Assembly: GCF_019688735.1 (NCBI RefSeq)
Contig: NZ_JAIFYA010000002.1
Location: forward strand, 310,001-374,000
Direction of reading: 5' to 3'
Length of the DNA stretch: 64,000 bases
DNA from: Thermosulfurimonas sp. F29
GTDB taxonomy: Bacteria > Desulfobacterota > Thermodesulfobacteria > Thermodesulfobacteriales > Thermodesulfobacteriaceae
Made by a program: the position numbers and the translations under genes
Shown here: positions 8,001 to 17,232 of the stretch, piece by piece
Layout: the number at the start of each line of letters is the position of its first letter
How positions within the stretch are numbered: position 1 is the first letter of the stretch
The notes under the pieces: generated by a model
The model's database searches: none
The model's input: the letters and a program-made list of their open reading frames with translations, nothing else
What the model was told of the DNA's origin: nothing

Positions 8001-9530
8001 ATGGCTTTCAAGTTGAGCCATAAGATTTTACTGCTGGTTTTTCTCATATGTTTTATCTTTACCGGTATTACCTATTATACCGAGAAAAGAGTACGAAGGC
8101 TCCTCGAGGGCACCCTCCTTACCAATATCCAGAATCTCTCCCGGATAGCGGTTCAGGGAGCCGTGGATTCCCTGCGAAAAGGGAACATGGCCAACTTTTC
8201 CCGGCTTCTAAAGGTCATTGCCCGGGAAAAAGGGGTCCTGGAATTCTCTCTCACCGACGGTCAGGGGCGGGTGCTTTATTCTTCCAGGGAAGATTCCAGA
8301 GGGAAAAATTACCGGACTCTTCTTCGGCAAACCATTCACATAAAAGAAAACGGTATCATTTCGGTGGTTCCGGTAAAGACCACCCGGTACTGTCTGAGAT
8401 GTCATCCGGGATGGCGGGAGGGACGGGCGGAAAGTTACTTTGTGCTTTTTTATTCCAATGAGGCACTGAGTAATCTTTCGGAACTTACACACCGGCGTTT
8501 CTATGTAATATTATTTACGGCTATCCTGGTACTGATTCTGGCCTGGCTATTTTATCACTTCAGTATAGGCCGTCCTTTAGAGAACCTGGTTCGGGGGATT
8601 GCCCGAATTTCCGAGGGCGATCTCAGCTATCGTTTTAAGGTCAGAGGACGGGATGAGATCGGGGAGATGACCAGGGACCTCAACCGTATGGTGGAGAGAC
8701 TTTCGGGAGATTTAGTAAATCTTGCGGAGAAGGCGGCCCGGATGGGAGAAATAACGGGCACGGTGGTTTCGGAGACGGAGAGCATTGGGGCGGAGGCCGA
8801 ACATCAAAAGGTCCTCGTGGAAAGAGCCAAGGGTAGCTCGGCTAAATTGGCGAGCGTTAAGGAGGAGACGGTCCGGGCGGAAGAAGCCGTTAAACAGGTG
8901 CATGAACTGGTCTCTTCCGGGGAGGCCCTTCTCAATCAGGTTCAGGGGCTTGCGGAACGCACCTCGGAAAGGGTTGAGCATGTATGGCGTAGTATTTCCC
9001 GTCTGCACGAACTTTCCGGAGAAATAGGAAGGATAAGCCAGACTATTCGGGATATTGCCAATCATACCCATCTTCTGGCGTTAAACGCCACTATTGAGGC
9101 CGCCCGGGCCGGAGAGGCCGGGAAGGGTTTTGCCGTGGTGGCCAATGAGGTCAAAGAGCTCTCCCGTCAGACCGAGGAGGCCACCGGCGAGATCGAGAAG
9201 CTGATCTCCGAGATCTCCGGAGGGGTGGAAGAGAGCGTAAACATCATGAAGGAGACCCTAGAAGAAGCCCGATCCGGTAAAGAAAAGGCGGCCGAGGTAT
9301 ACCAATTTTTCCAACAGATCTTTCAAGAAATGCAGACCGTATCGCAGACTTTTGAACATACCCGGACCGTGATGGAGGAAATGACGAAGGTGATCACCCG
9401 GGAGATCGGAGAAATTTATCAGGGAGCGTTAAAGAACGAGCAAACCATGGAGAGACTGAAAAATCTCTCGGTAGAGCTTCGCAACCTGGTAGAGGAACTG
9501 GAAAACCTGATAAAGAAGGTAAAGGGCTAG
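8001..9530 (+). CDS. methyl-accepting chemotaxis protein with periplasmic haem c motif
   Basis: 509-residue receptor. TM1 is at about 8-26, a periplasmic sensor domain spans about 28-165, TM2 lies at about 167-187, then a HAMP domain and a cytoplasmic signalling domain whose tip contains [27 protein letters not shown]. The sensor domain carries CLRCH (Cys131, Cys134, His135), a c-type haem site. Geobacter receptors with periplasmic haem c PAS-like domains are known precedents. The ATG follows the small-subunit stop by one base with GGAGG in front, so it is co-translated with the hydrogenase. Inference: it reads the redox state set by periplasmic H2 oxidation and signals to CheA. It might instead sense redox, CO or NO. 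Confidence 0.93.
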   Translation: MAFKLSHKILLLVFLICFIFTGITYYTEKRVRRLLEGTLLTNIQNLSRIAVQGAVDSLRKGNMANFSRLLKVIAREKGVLEFSLTDGQGRVLYSSREDSRGKNYRTLLRQTIHIKENGIISVVPVKTTRYCLRCHPGWREGRAESYFVLFYSNEALSNLSELTHRRFYVILFTAILVLILAWLFYHFSIGRPLENLVRGIARISEGDLSYRFKVRGRDEIGEMTRDLNRMVERLSGDLVNLAEKAARMGEITGTVVSETESIGAEAEHQKVLVERAKGSSAKLASVKEETVRAEEAVKQVHELVSSGEALLNQVQGLAERTSERVEHVWRSISRLHELSGEIGRISQTIRDIANHTHLLALNATIEAARAGEAGKGFAVVANEVKELSRQTEEATGEIEKLISEISGGVEESVNIMKETLEEARSGKEKAAEVYQFFQQIFQEMQTVSQTFEHTRTVMEEMTKVITREIGEIYQGALKNEQTMERLKNLSVELRNLVEELENLIKKVKG

Positions 9531-9663
9531 CAGGCCCGAAGTCCCTTTTGCGGCCCGATCCCGTATTTTACATAATATCCATTATCGGACATAACGGGGG
9601 GTGAGCTTAATCCTCTTCTTAAAAAAGATTGAATTTTGGGTTTCTTAAGTTTAAAGTTGGAAT

Positions 9664-10779
9664 ATGCTAAAACTCATCCTTCTGTTTATCCTGACTGTGG
9701 GAATCTATGTCTACTATCTTTTCCGGAAAAGATCGGCCTCAGAATTTCACTCCGGCCCGGGAATATCCACTTCGGGAACCCTCGAAAAGAGCCCCCCTGC
9801 GGAGTTTCCCCGGGATCTCGGTAAGGATCTCCGGGATCACCGGCATCAGCAGGATCAGGAAGTTGAAAATTTCGTCGTTTATGACCTGACCCGGTATGAG
9901 TGGATCCCGGGGTTCTCCTCTGAAAAAGTAGAAAAAGAGGTCACCGCTTTTCTCAAAAACATACCCCCGCCGGAAATACTCTCCTCCAAACTTCATCGGC
10001 TCCTGGCCAGTCCCGACGCCAACTTCAAGGAAATCGCCAGGATCATCTCTCTGGACCCCCTTCTCACCGCGGAAGTTCTCCGGATAGCCAACTCGGCCTA
10101 CTATCGAACCACCGCCTCCCAGAAGATCACTTCGGTCCATCGGGCCATCGTTCTTCTGGGATACAATCAGCTCCGCATGATCCTCCTGCATTATTTCTTT
10201 CGTAAAACCTTGGACAAGTATTCTCCGCTGAGTGCCCGGGAGATAAGAGACATCTGGAAACATTCCGTGGAAGTCTCCGGAATACTAGGCTATATAGCCC
10301 TCCGTAAAGGATACGACCCAGGACTTTACATCACCGCCGGCATCCTTCACGATGTGGGAAAATTCTTCCTTCCCCTCTTCGGAGAAGAAGGTTTTTGCTC
10401 CTCCAGTGCCTGCACGGAGGATTTGCCGCCTTTAAAGGAGGAGGAAATCAGGTACGGATTCGGCCATCACCTCCTCGGTGGGCTTCTGGTCAAATTCTGG
10501 GATCTGCCCTCGGAGATCTACGCGGCTACCGCCTATCACCATCCTGTATCCCGAGAGCAATTCTGGGATCTTCCGCCGGAGGAAAGAAAACTGGCCGCTT
10601 GGGTGGCGGTGGCCGATTACCTGTCCCACCTTTACGGGGGCCTCGAAAGCAGGTACGCCTACCGAATTCCGGGATGGATCTACCGGATCCTCGAAATCAG
10701 AGGACCGGCCGAAAAACTGGCCACCGGGGAACTCCTCTCCTCCCTGCGAAAGGCCTCCCTGGTGGCCGAAGGACTCTAG
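9664..10779 (+). CDS. membrane-anchored HDOD-domain signalling protein
   Basis: 371 residues. One N-terminal membrane segment (about 2-18) precedes a low-complexity linker and an HDOD domain (about 90-300) with ISLDPLLTAEVLRIANSAYY, an HD-like GILHDVGK and YHHPVS. HDOD proteins are usually non-catalytic adaptors in bacterial signalling, often linked with chemotaxis or cyclic-di-GMP pathways. It lies 133 bp after the haem receptor on the same strand, which may indicate joint function; there is no clear terminator between them. The ribosome site is weak. Its stop overlaps the stop of the convergent formate dehydrogenase gene by a few bases (CTAG). Confidence 0.82.
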   Translation: MLKLILLFILTVGIYVYYLFRKRSASEFHSGPGISTSGTLEKSPPAEFPRDLGKDLRDHRHQQDQEVENFVVYDLTRYEWIPGFSSEKVEKEVTAFLKNIPPPEILSSKLHRLLASPDANFKEIARIISLDPLLTAEVLRIANSAYYRTTASQKITSVHRAIVLLGYNQLRMILLHYFFRKTLDKYSPLSAREIRDIWKHSVEVSGILGYIALRKGYDPGLYITAGILHDVGKFFLPLFGEEGFCSSSACTEDLPPLKEEEIRYGFGHHLLGGLLVKFWDLPSEIYAATAYHHPVSREQFWDLPPEERKLAAWVAVADYLSHLYGGLESRYAYRIPGWIYRILEIRGPAEKLATGELLSSLRKASLVAEGL

Positions 10780-13700
10780 ACCTTTTCCACCCTCACCGCC
10801 GCTACCTTGTATTCCGGGGTGTGCACCTTAACATCGAGCCCGGGGCTGGTAACCAGATTGGTAAGGGGTTCCTCGAAGTGGAAATCCATGAAGAGGATTC
10901 CCGGATTGACCCGGGAGGAGATGTGCACCCTTGCGGAGATGGCCGCCCGGCGGCTCACGATGCGAACGAGATCCCTCTCCCGTAGCTTCAGACGGCGGGC
11001 GTCCTTGGGATGCATCTCCACCAGCTCCTCGGGAACCAGCTCCATGAGACCCTCTATCCTCCTGGTCATGGAACCGCAATTGTAATGGTAAAGGCGTCTT
11101 CCGGTGATGAGAAGAAAGGGGTAATCCCCTCCGGGTTCCTCCTCCGAGGGCCAGTACCTGGGAAGGGCAAAACTGGCCTTCCCGGAGGCCGTGGCAAACC
11201 TTTCCGTGAACATGAGCTCGGTGCCGGGATGGTCTTCGTCGGGAACGGGCCAGCACAGGCCCTTTTCCTCGAGTCTTTCGTAGGTTATGCCCGCAAAGGC
11301 AGGTATCACCCGGCGCATCTCCTCGAAGATGTCCCGGGACGAACGATAGGGCATCTCGTACCCCAGACGCCGGGAAATCTCGGCGATGATCCACCAATCC
11401 GGAGGCACCCCCGCCGGCGGATCCACCAGCTTCCTTATCCGCTGAACCCGGCGTTCTCCGTTGTCCGTGGTGCCGTCCTTTTCAAAAAGACAGGCCACCG
11501 GAAACACCACATGGGCGAATTCCCCGGTCCTGGGGAAGAAGATGTCGTGCACCACCAGAAGCTCCAGGTTCCTCAGGGCCCGGTGCACCATGGTGAGGTT
11601 GCCGTGCGTCATCGCAATGTCGTAACCCACTACATAGAGGGCCTTGAAACGCCCGGCCAGGGCCTCCTGATACATCCGGGGCTCCGTAAGACCGGGTTTT
11701 TCCGGAAGAGGACGCCCCCAGATCTCCTCGAACTTTTTGCGCACCAGGGGGTCCTCCGGCTTCTGATACCCCGGAAGCACATAGGGAAGGGCCCCCATGT
11801 CGCAGGCCCCCTGCACATTGTTCTGTCCCCGCAGGGGCATGGCCCCGGTGCCCGGACGCCCCACATGCCCGCACAGAAGGGCCAGATTGGCCAGCGACAT
11901 CACCCCGTAACTTCCGCTGCGGTGCTCCGCCACCCCCAGTCCCCACAGAATTAAAGCCCTTTCGGCCCGGGCGTAAAGGCGGGCCACCTGTTCTATGTAT
12001 TCCCGCCGGATACCCGTCAGTCTTTCCACCTTCTCCAGGGGCCACTCCGTAAGGATGTAGCGGGCGTAGGCCTCGAAGTTCTCGGTGCGCTTCCGTATGA
12101 ATTCCTCGTCGTAAAGGCCTTCTCTCAGGATGACATGCGCGATGCCGTTGGCCAGCGCCACATTGGTGCCGGGCCGAAGCGGAAGCCACAGATCGGCCAG
12201 CGCGGCGAGCTCCGTCTTCCGGGGATCCACCACCACCAGTTTGAGCCCCCTCTCCAGGGCCCGCCTGATTTTGTAGCCCACGATGGGATGGGCCTCGGTG
12301 GGGTTGGCTCCCCAGAGCACGAGAACCTCGGCCCTCAGGATCTCGTCGAAGCTTCCCGTGGCCGCTCCGGATCCGAAGGTGGCCGCGAGACCCGCGACCG
12401 AGGGAGCGTGTCAGACGCGGGCCGGATTGTCTACATTGTGGGTCCCCAGCACCGCCCGGGCGAACTTCTGAGCCACATAGGTCTCCTCGTTGGTGGTCCG
12501 CGCCGAACACAGGACCCCTATGGCTTCCGGTCCGTCCTTGTCCCGGATCTCCCTGAGGCGTTCGGCCACGAAATCGAGGGCCTCCTCCCAGGAGACCTCC
12601 CGAAAGGGTTGCCCCCGGTCGGTGCGCATGAGGGGTTTGCGAAGGCGGTCCGGATGACGATAGAAGGTGTATCCGAAGCGTCCCTTCACGCATAATTCCC
12701 CGTAATTGGGAGGCACCGGAGCCCCGGTGACCTCAAGGATGCTTCCGTTCTTGACCCGGGCCAGCAGGTTGCAACCCGTCCCGCAATAAACGCAAACCGT
12801 GCGAATTTCCCGGGCCTCTCCCCGTCCGAAAGGCACCGTGGAATCCTTTCTGGTAAGGGCCCCGGTGGGACAGGCGTCCACGCAGGCCCCGCAGGAAACG
12901 CAGTTTTCCGTAAAACTGAAGTGGATCTCCTCTTCCTCCGTGCCCTGAGCGTAAATCTTGAGCTCCAGGCCCTCGTGATTGCAGCTTCTCACGCAGCGGA
13001 AACACCCCACGCACTTGTTGGAGTCCACCTCTATGAAGGGATGATCCGTCTCCAGCCGGTACTTGGCCCGTTTGCGCCCCCGGGCTGGCACATCCTCGGC
13101 TATAAGAATCTCCCGGAAGGTGCACTTGTGAAACCCCAGACAGCCGCACTTGAGACACCTCTCGGCCTCCCTCCGGGCCTCCTCCTCCGCTAGGGTCCCC
13201 ACCACCTCGGAAAAGTCCCCTACCCTTTCCCCGGGATCCCTTTCCGGAGGACTGACCCTTTCGGCCGGGGGAAACTGTCCGTAGAACTCGAGATCCATCT
13301 CCTCGGGCCGACGCCCGCGATTGAAGTCGAACTTCACCGTGGGAAGGGCCCGGGGTTTCTTCAGGCCCGTCAGGTAGGCGTGAATGGCCTCGGCCGCGCG
13401 GCGCCCCGAGGCCACCGCCTGAATCACCGTCTTGGGACCGGTGACGAAATCCCCTCCGGCAAACACCCCGGAAAGACTGGTGGCCTGGCTTCCGCTCTGG
13501 ACCTTCAGTTGACCCGTGGGGGTGGTGGCCAGTTGAGCCTCCAGCTCCCCGAAGTTCCTGAAGGAGGTGTCCGGTTCCTCCCCCCAGGCCCGCACCACCA
13601 GGTCAAACTCGTAATCCCTTTCGCTTCCCTCAAGAGGTACCACCTTGCGGGCCTTGGTTTTGGGATCCGGTTCGGAAAGGACCGTGCGGGCTATCCGCAC

Positions 13701-14873
13701 CCGATAACCGCTTTCCGTCTTTTCGATCCCCAGCGGAAGGGCCATCAGGAAGAGCTCCACCCCCTCGGCCTCGGCGGCCCTCACCTCCCTCTGCGGGGCG
13801 GGCATCTCCACCCGCGAGCGGGGATAGACCAGGGTCACCCGGGCCCCGAGACGCACCAGCGCCCGCGCCGTATCCACCGCGGTGTACCCGCCCCCCATAA
13901 CCAGAACCCTCTGCCCCTCTCTTACGGGAAGATCCCTTCCCGCGGCAAGCTCCTCCAGCAATTCCAGCCCCGAAAGGGCCTCCTCCTCCCCGGGCACCCC
14001 GTGTCCCCGATCCCGGAAGGCCCCTACGGCCAGAAAGATCGCGTCGTACCCCCGGTCAAAGAGATCCTTGAGGGTGAAATCCCGTCCCCAGGCCGTCCCG
14101 GTACGAAGCTCAATCCCCAGGGAAAGCAAGCCTTCAATTTCGCGTCTTACCACCTCCTTGGGAAGCTTGAATTCAGGAATGGCCCAGCGGGGCATTCCTC
14201 CCGGCTCTTCCCGAGCTTCGAAAATGGTCACTTCATGTCCACGGAGCCTCAGGTAGTAGGCCGCGGAGAGGCCGGCCGGCCCGGCTCCCACCACCGCCAC
14301 GCGTTTGCCCGTGGGAGGAGCCGTCTCCGGTCTGATCTCACCGTGCTCAAGGCCCCAGTCCGCCACGAAACGCTTGAGGTCGTTTATGGCCACCGGGGCG
14401 TCCACCAGAGCCCGGCGGCAACGGGGTTCACAGAAGCGGGGACAAACCCTTCCCACCGTGGCCGGAAGGGGAAGCTTTTCCTTGATGAGGCTTAAGGCCG
14501 AGGCGTATTCTCCCCGGGCGATAAAGGCGATGTAGCCCTGGATGTTGAGCCCTCCCGGACAGGGCTGACTGCAGGGGGCCTTGCAGTCCCCGTAATGGTT
14601 GGCTACCAGGGCCTCGAGTTTTTTGCGACGGGCCTCTTTTACGGCCTCTGAAACGGTGTTTACCCTGAGACCATCTTCCACCTTGGTGACGCAGGCCCGC
14701 ACCAGACCCCGGCCCTCCACCTCCACGAGACACAGCCCGCAAGGGGAAGGCGGCTCCGAGGCCCCGGGAAGGTAACACAGGGTGGGAATTTCGATGTTGG
14801 CCCTTCTGGCCACCTCAAGAAGGGTCTCCCCGGCCCGAACCTCTATCTCCTTTTCGTCCAGCCAGATCTTCAT
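10776..14873 (-). CDS. fdhA: selenocysteine formate dehydrogenase fused to 2Fe-2S and FAD/NAD(P) oxidoreductase domains
   Basis: 1365 residues with selenocysteine at 821. Domains in order: 2Fe-2S ferredoxin (1-100, Cys in CGLC), a GltD-like FAD/NAD(P) module (about 110-480, VGAGPAGLSAAYYL), a two-cluster ferredoxin (about 625-690, CVGCFRC and CVSCGACVDACP), then the formate dehydrogenase domain starting with the [4Fe-4S] motif VCVYCGTGC. An in-frame UGA at 12413-12411 falls exactly where FdhF-type enzymes have Sec (ARV-U-HAPSVAGL), and a SECIS-like hairpin follows. The reading frame continues intact to a TAG. Role: CO2 reduction to formate for the methyl branch. The fused flavin module suggests NAD(P)H and perhaps ferredoxin as electron sources. 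Last gene of the operon. Confidence 0.93.
12381..12399 (-). promoter_or_regulatory. SECIS element of fdhA
   Basis: On the minus strand the RNA forms a 7-bp stem (GGUCGCG with CGCGGCC, one G-U pair) and the loop GGUCU, the loop of the E. coli fdhF SECIS. The stem starts 11 bases after the UGA at 12413-12411, inside the coding region, as usual in bacteria. Confidence 0.88.
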
Positions 14874-14900
14874 AATGGTCCCCCGTTGCCCCCGAATTCC

Positions 14901-14936
14901 AAAAAAACCCCGCTTCCGATCCCGAAAGGGATGAAG
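14901..14936 (-). terminator. possible leaky terminator between acsE and fdhA
   Basis: Immediately after the acsE stop, the minus strand reads CTTC-ATCCC-loop-GGGAT-(CG)-GAAG and then, after CGGGG, seven T. The stem has a 2-base bulge and the T-run is offset by five bases, so it may only reduce transcription into fdhA. Confidence 0.4.
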
Positions 14937-14938
14937 AC

Positions 14939-15835
14939 CTAGAGCTCCAGCCAGGACTCCGAGAAGATGGTCTTTCCGAGAAGCACCCTGGCGGTCTTGT
15001 AGATCTCCAGCTCCTTCGGGGAGAGACTCTTAGGATCCGGCTCGTCACCGTCCATCATGTCGTGCACCAGCTTGACCCAGTCGGGGTGCTTTCCCTTGGC
15101 GATCTCCACCAGCTCTTGATCGTAGACATTGAGAATTGCGGAATGGATGTTGTACTTCATGAGCATCATGAGATAGACCCGATCCAGGTAGGGCCGAAGA
15201 TGAGGAGCCACGCCGTTGGAGACATTGGAAAGCCCCACGGTGCTCTTGGCGCCGGGGGCGATGTCCTGAAGCATGGAGAGAAACTCAAGCCCGGCCAGAA
15301 TCTGATCCGCCCCCAGGGTGATGGGAGTGGCGATGGGATCCACCCAGATCTTCTCGTTGGGAATTCCGGCCTCGTTCAGCTTCATGATGAGATCCACCGC
15401 GAGCGCCGCCCGTTCGTTGGCGTCCCGCGGCATCCCCTCCGGCCCCCACAGGAGCGCCACCACATCGCAACCCAGTTCCGCCGCCACCGGGATGAGTTTC
15501 TCCATCCGCTCGGGCTGCGCCGAAATGGAGTTCATGAGACAGCGGGAGGGATTCTTCGAGGCCTTGAGCCCCGCGGCCATGGCCTCGGGATTGGTGGTAT
15601 CCAGAGATACGGGCACATCGGTGACCTCCTCCACCACCCTGACGATCCAGGTGGCAAGCTCCGGACCATCCTTCTTGGCCGGCCCGATGTTAAGATCGAG
15701 GTAATCCGCCCCCCTTTCGGCCTCCTCCCGGGCCATCTGCTGAATGGGCTCGGGATTCCTCTCCTTCATCGCCGGTCCGATCCGCTTGGACATAATATTG
15801 ATGCTTTCGGCAATACAGACCACCTGCTGACTCAT
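14939..15835 (-). CDS. acsE: methyl-H4folate:corrinoid Fe-S protein methyltransferase
   Basis: 298 residues. Moves the methyl group from 5-methyltetrahydrofolate to the cobalt of the corrinoid Fe-S protein. It has the pterin-binding TIM-barrel layout: IAESINIMSKRIG at the N-terminus, the folate-binding block DYLDLNIGPAKKDGPE, then VPVSLDTTNPEAM, a KIWVDPIATP strand and GLSNVSNG near the end. I start it at 15835 (MSQQVVCI), which has GGAGGGAGG upstream, rather than 15 bases earlier. It lies directly after acsC, whose product part it methylates, and before fdhA. Confidence 0.95.
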   Translation of the reverse strand: MSQQVVCIAESINIMSKRIGPAMKERNPEPIQQMAREEAERGADYLDLNIGPAKKDGPELATWIVRVVEEVTDVPVSLDTTNPEAMAAGLKASKNPSRCLMNSISAQPERMEKLIPVAAELGCDVVALLWGPEGMPRDANERAALAVDLIMKLNEAGIPNEKIWVDPIATPITLGADQILAGLEFLSMLQDIAPGAKSTVGLSNVSNGVAPHLRPYLDRVYLMMLMKYNIHSAILNVYDQELVEIAKGKHPDWVKLVHDMMDGDEPDPKSLSPKELEIYKTARVLLGKTIFSESWLEL

Positions 15836-15866
15836 AACCTCCCTCCTCAAAATATTTTATTTGCCC

Positions 15867-17219
15867 CTAGGCCGCCTTCCACTCTTTCAGGAAGGCCGGA
15901 AGTCCGCTGGCCTCCCGCGGCCCGATGATGATCTCCCAGTCAGGAAGCTCGTCCTCAAGCTCACCCTTGATAGAAGCGAGATAGCCGGGTATCACCAGCT
16001 TCCGGTGCTTGACCTTGTCCGCTATACCGCACTTCTTGACGAACTCGGCAATGGTGTCCGCCCCGAACTTACCCGCGGCCCAGGCCGTGAGCACCGAAAG
16101 CCCCTCGGTGTCCTTGATTAGAAGCCAGGAGGGGACCCGGCTGCCCTCCACCTCTCCGGAAACGATGAAGTAGGTGAGGGCGAAGTTGCAGGTCACCAGC
16201 ACCGGAGAGTTCTCGTCCGGTCCGTTGATGGGATAGATCCCCTCCTCCACCACCAGGGGCTTCTGCGGATCGGTAAAGATGTTCATCCTCTCCACGAAGA
16301 GCGGAAAGAGTACATCGCCCCGGAAGTCGGAAAGGATCATGGCCCCGGCGTACTTGGGGATGAGCACCGCAGCCAGAATGGCCTCGGCCATGAAGTTCTC
16401 CGCATACCGGTAGGGGAAGGTTATGGTGGGAAACCCGAAGGGCTTGAAGCGCTTCTTGATGGCCGCCCGGCGGACAATGACCTGGTCCTCGTAAAGCTCC
16501 CGCACGCTCCGGGCCCCGGTATCCAGCACCAGGTCCTTAAGCCCCATCTTGACGAGTTCCTCGGAGATGCGGGCCGTCTCCCCGAGACTGTCACCCTTTA
16601 CCGCCAGCGCCGCCTTCTTCTCCTTGGCCAGTTCTCCCATCTCCTTGAAGTTGTCGAGGGTGGCGGCGTAAAGAAGCGGCCTGTGTTCCCCGCAGATATC
16701 ACAGGCCGCCGAAAGCGCCTCCCGATCCCCGCTCATGAGAACCAGGACCGCCTCGGGTACCTCCTCCCGCACCTTCCTGACCAGACCACAGAAGGCCTCT
16801 TTACCAGCCCCAGTGTCCTCCACCGCCACCATGTCGGCCTTGAGCTCCACCCCTACCCGTTCCCACCTGAACCTGCGAAAGGCCTCAAGACGCCGCTCGA
16901 CCTCCTCGGCGCTCATGTCCGTGGCGATACGCACCCCGATGGCCGTGGGGTTCTCAAAACGCTTCTCGTGCCGGAAGAGAACGGTCTCCCCGCCGAGCTT
17001 AACCTGATGCTCCCCGCTTCCCAGAACCACCGTGCGAATGGGCGGAGCGGAGGCCTCGGCGATCTCCTCCTTCACCGCCGGGTCCACATGCGGACACTTG
17101 TCGATCTCCGCCTGACCCGCCGCCACCTTCATGGCAAAGGCCAGACAGGTGGGAAAACCGCAGTCCCCGCAGTTGGTCTTGGGTAACTTCTGCATTATTT
17201 GGATGCCGGTGAGTCCCAT
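15867..17219 (-). CDS. acsC: corrinoid Fe-S protein large (gamma) subunit
   Basis: 450 residues, normal length. Carries the [4Fe-4S] cluster that keeps the cobalt reduced (N-terminal motif NCGDCGFPTC with a fourth Cys at DKCP), a TIM barrel and a C-terminal B12-binding domain. Works as a heterodimer with AcsD, which here is fused to MetF. Ribosome site GGGAGGAGGGG precedes the ATG. It starts 13 bp after acsB, in the order acsB-acsC-acsE. Confidence 0.95.
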   Translation of the reverse strand: MGLTGIQIMQKLPKTNCGDCGFPTCLAFAMKVAAGQAEIDKCPHVDPAVKEEIAEASAPPIRTVVLGSGEHQVKLGGETVLFRHEKRFENPTAIGVRIATDMSAEEVERRLEAFRRFRWERVGVELKADMVAVEDTGAGKEAFCGLVRKVREEVPEAVLVLMSGDREALSAACDICGEHRPLLYAATLDNFKEMGELAKEKKAALAVKGDSLGETARISEELVKMGLKDLVLDTGARSVRELYEDQVIVRRAAIKKRFKPFGFPTITFPYRYAENFMAEAILAAVLIPKYAGAMILSDFRGDVLFPLFVERMNIFTDPQKPLVVEEGIYPINGPDENSPVLVTCNFALTYFIVSGEVEGSRVPSWLLIKDTEGLSVLTAWAAGKFGADTIAEFVKKCGIADKVKHRKLVIPGYLASIKGELEDELPDWEIIIGPREASGLPAFLKEWKAA

Positions 17220-17232
17220 CTCCCCTCCTCCC

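Noticed and set aside
12411-12413. Stop codon splitting formate dehydrogenase, suggesting a pseudogene
   Set aside because: The UGA is at the known Sec position, followed by a matching SECIS hairpin, and both halves are intact in one frame.
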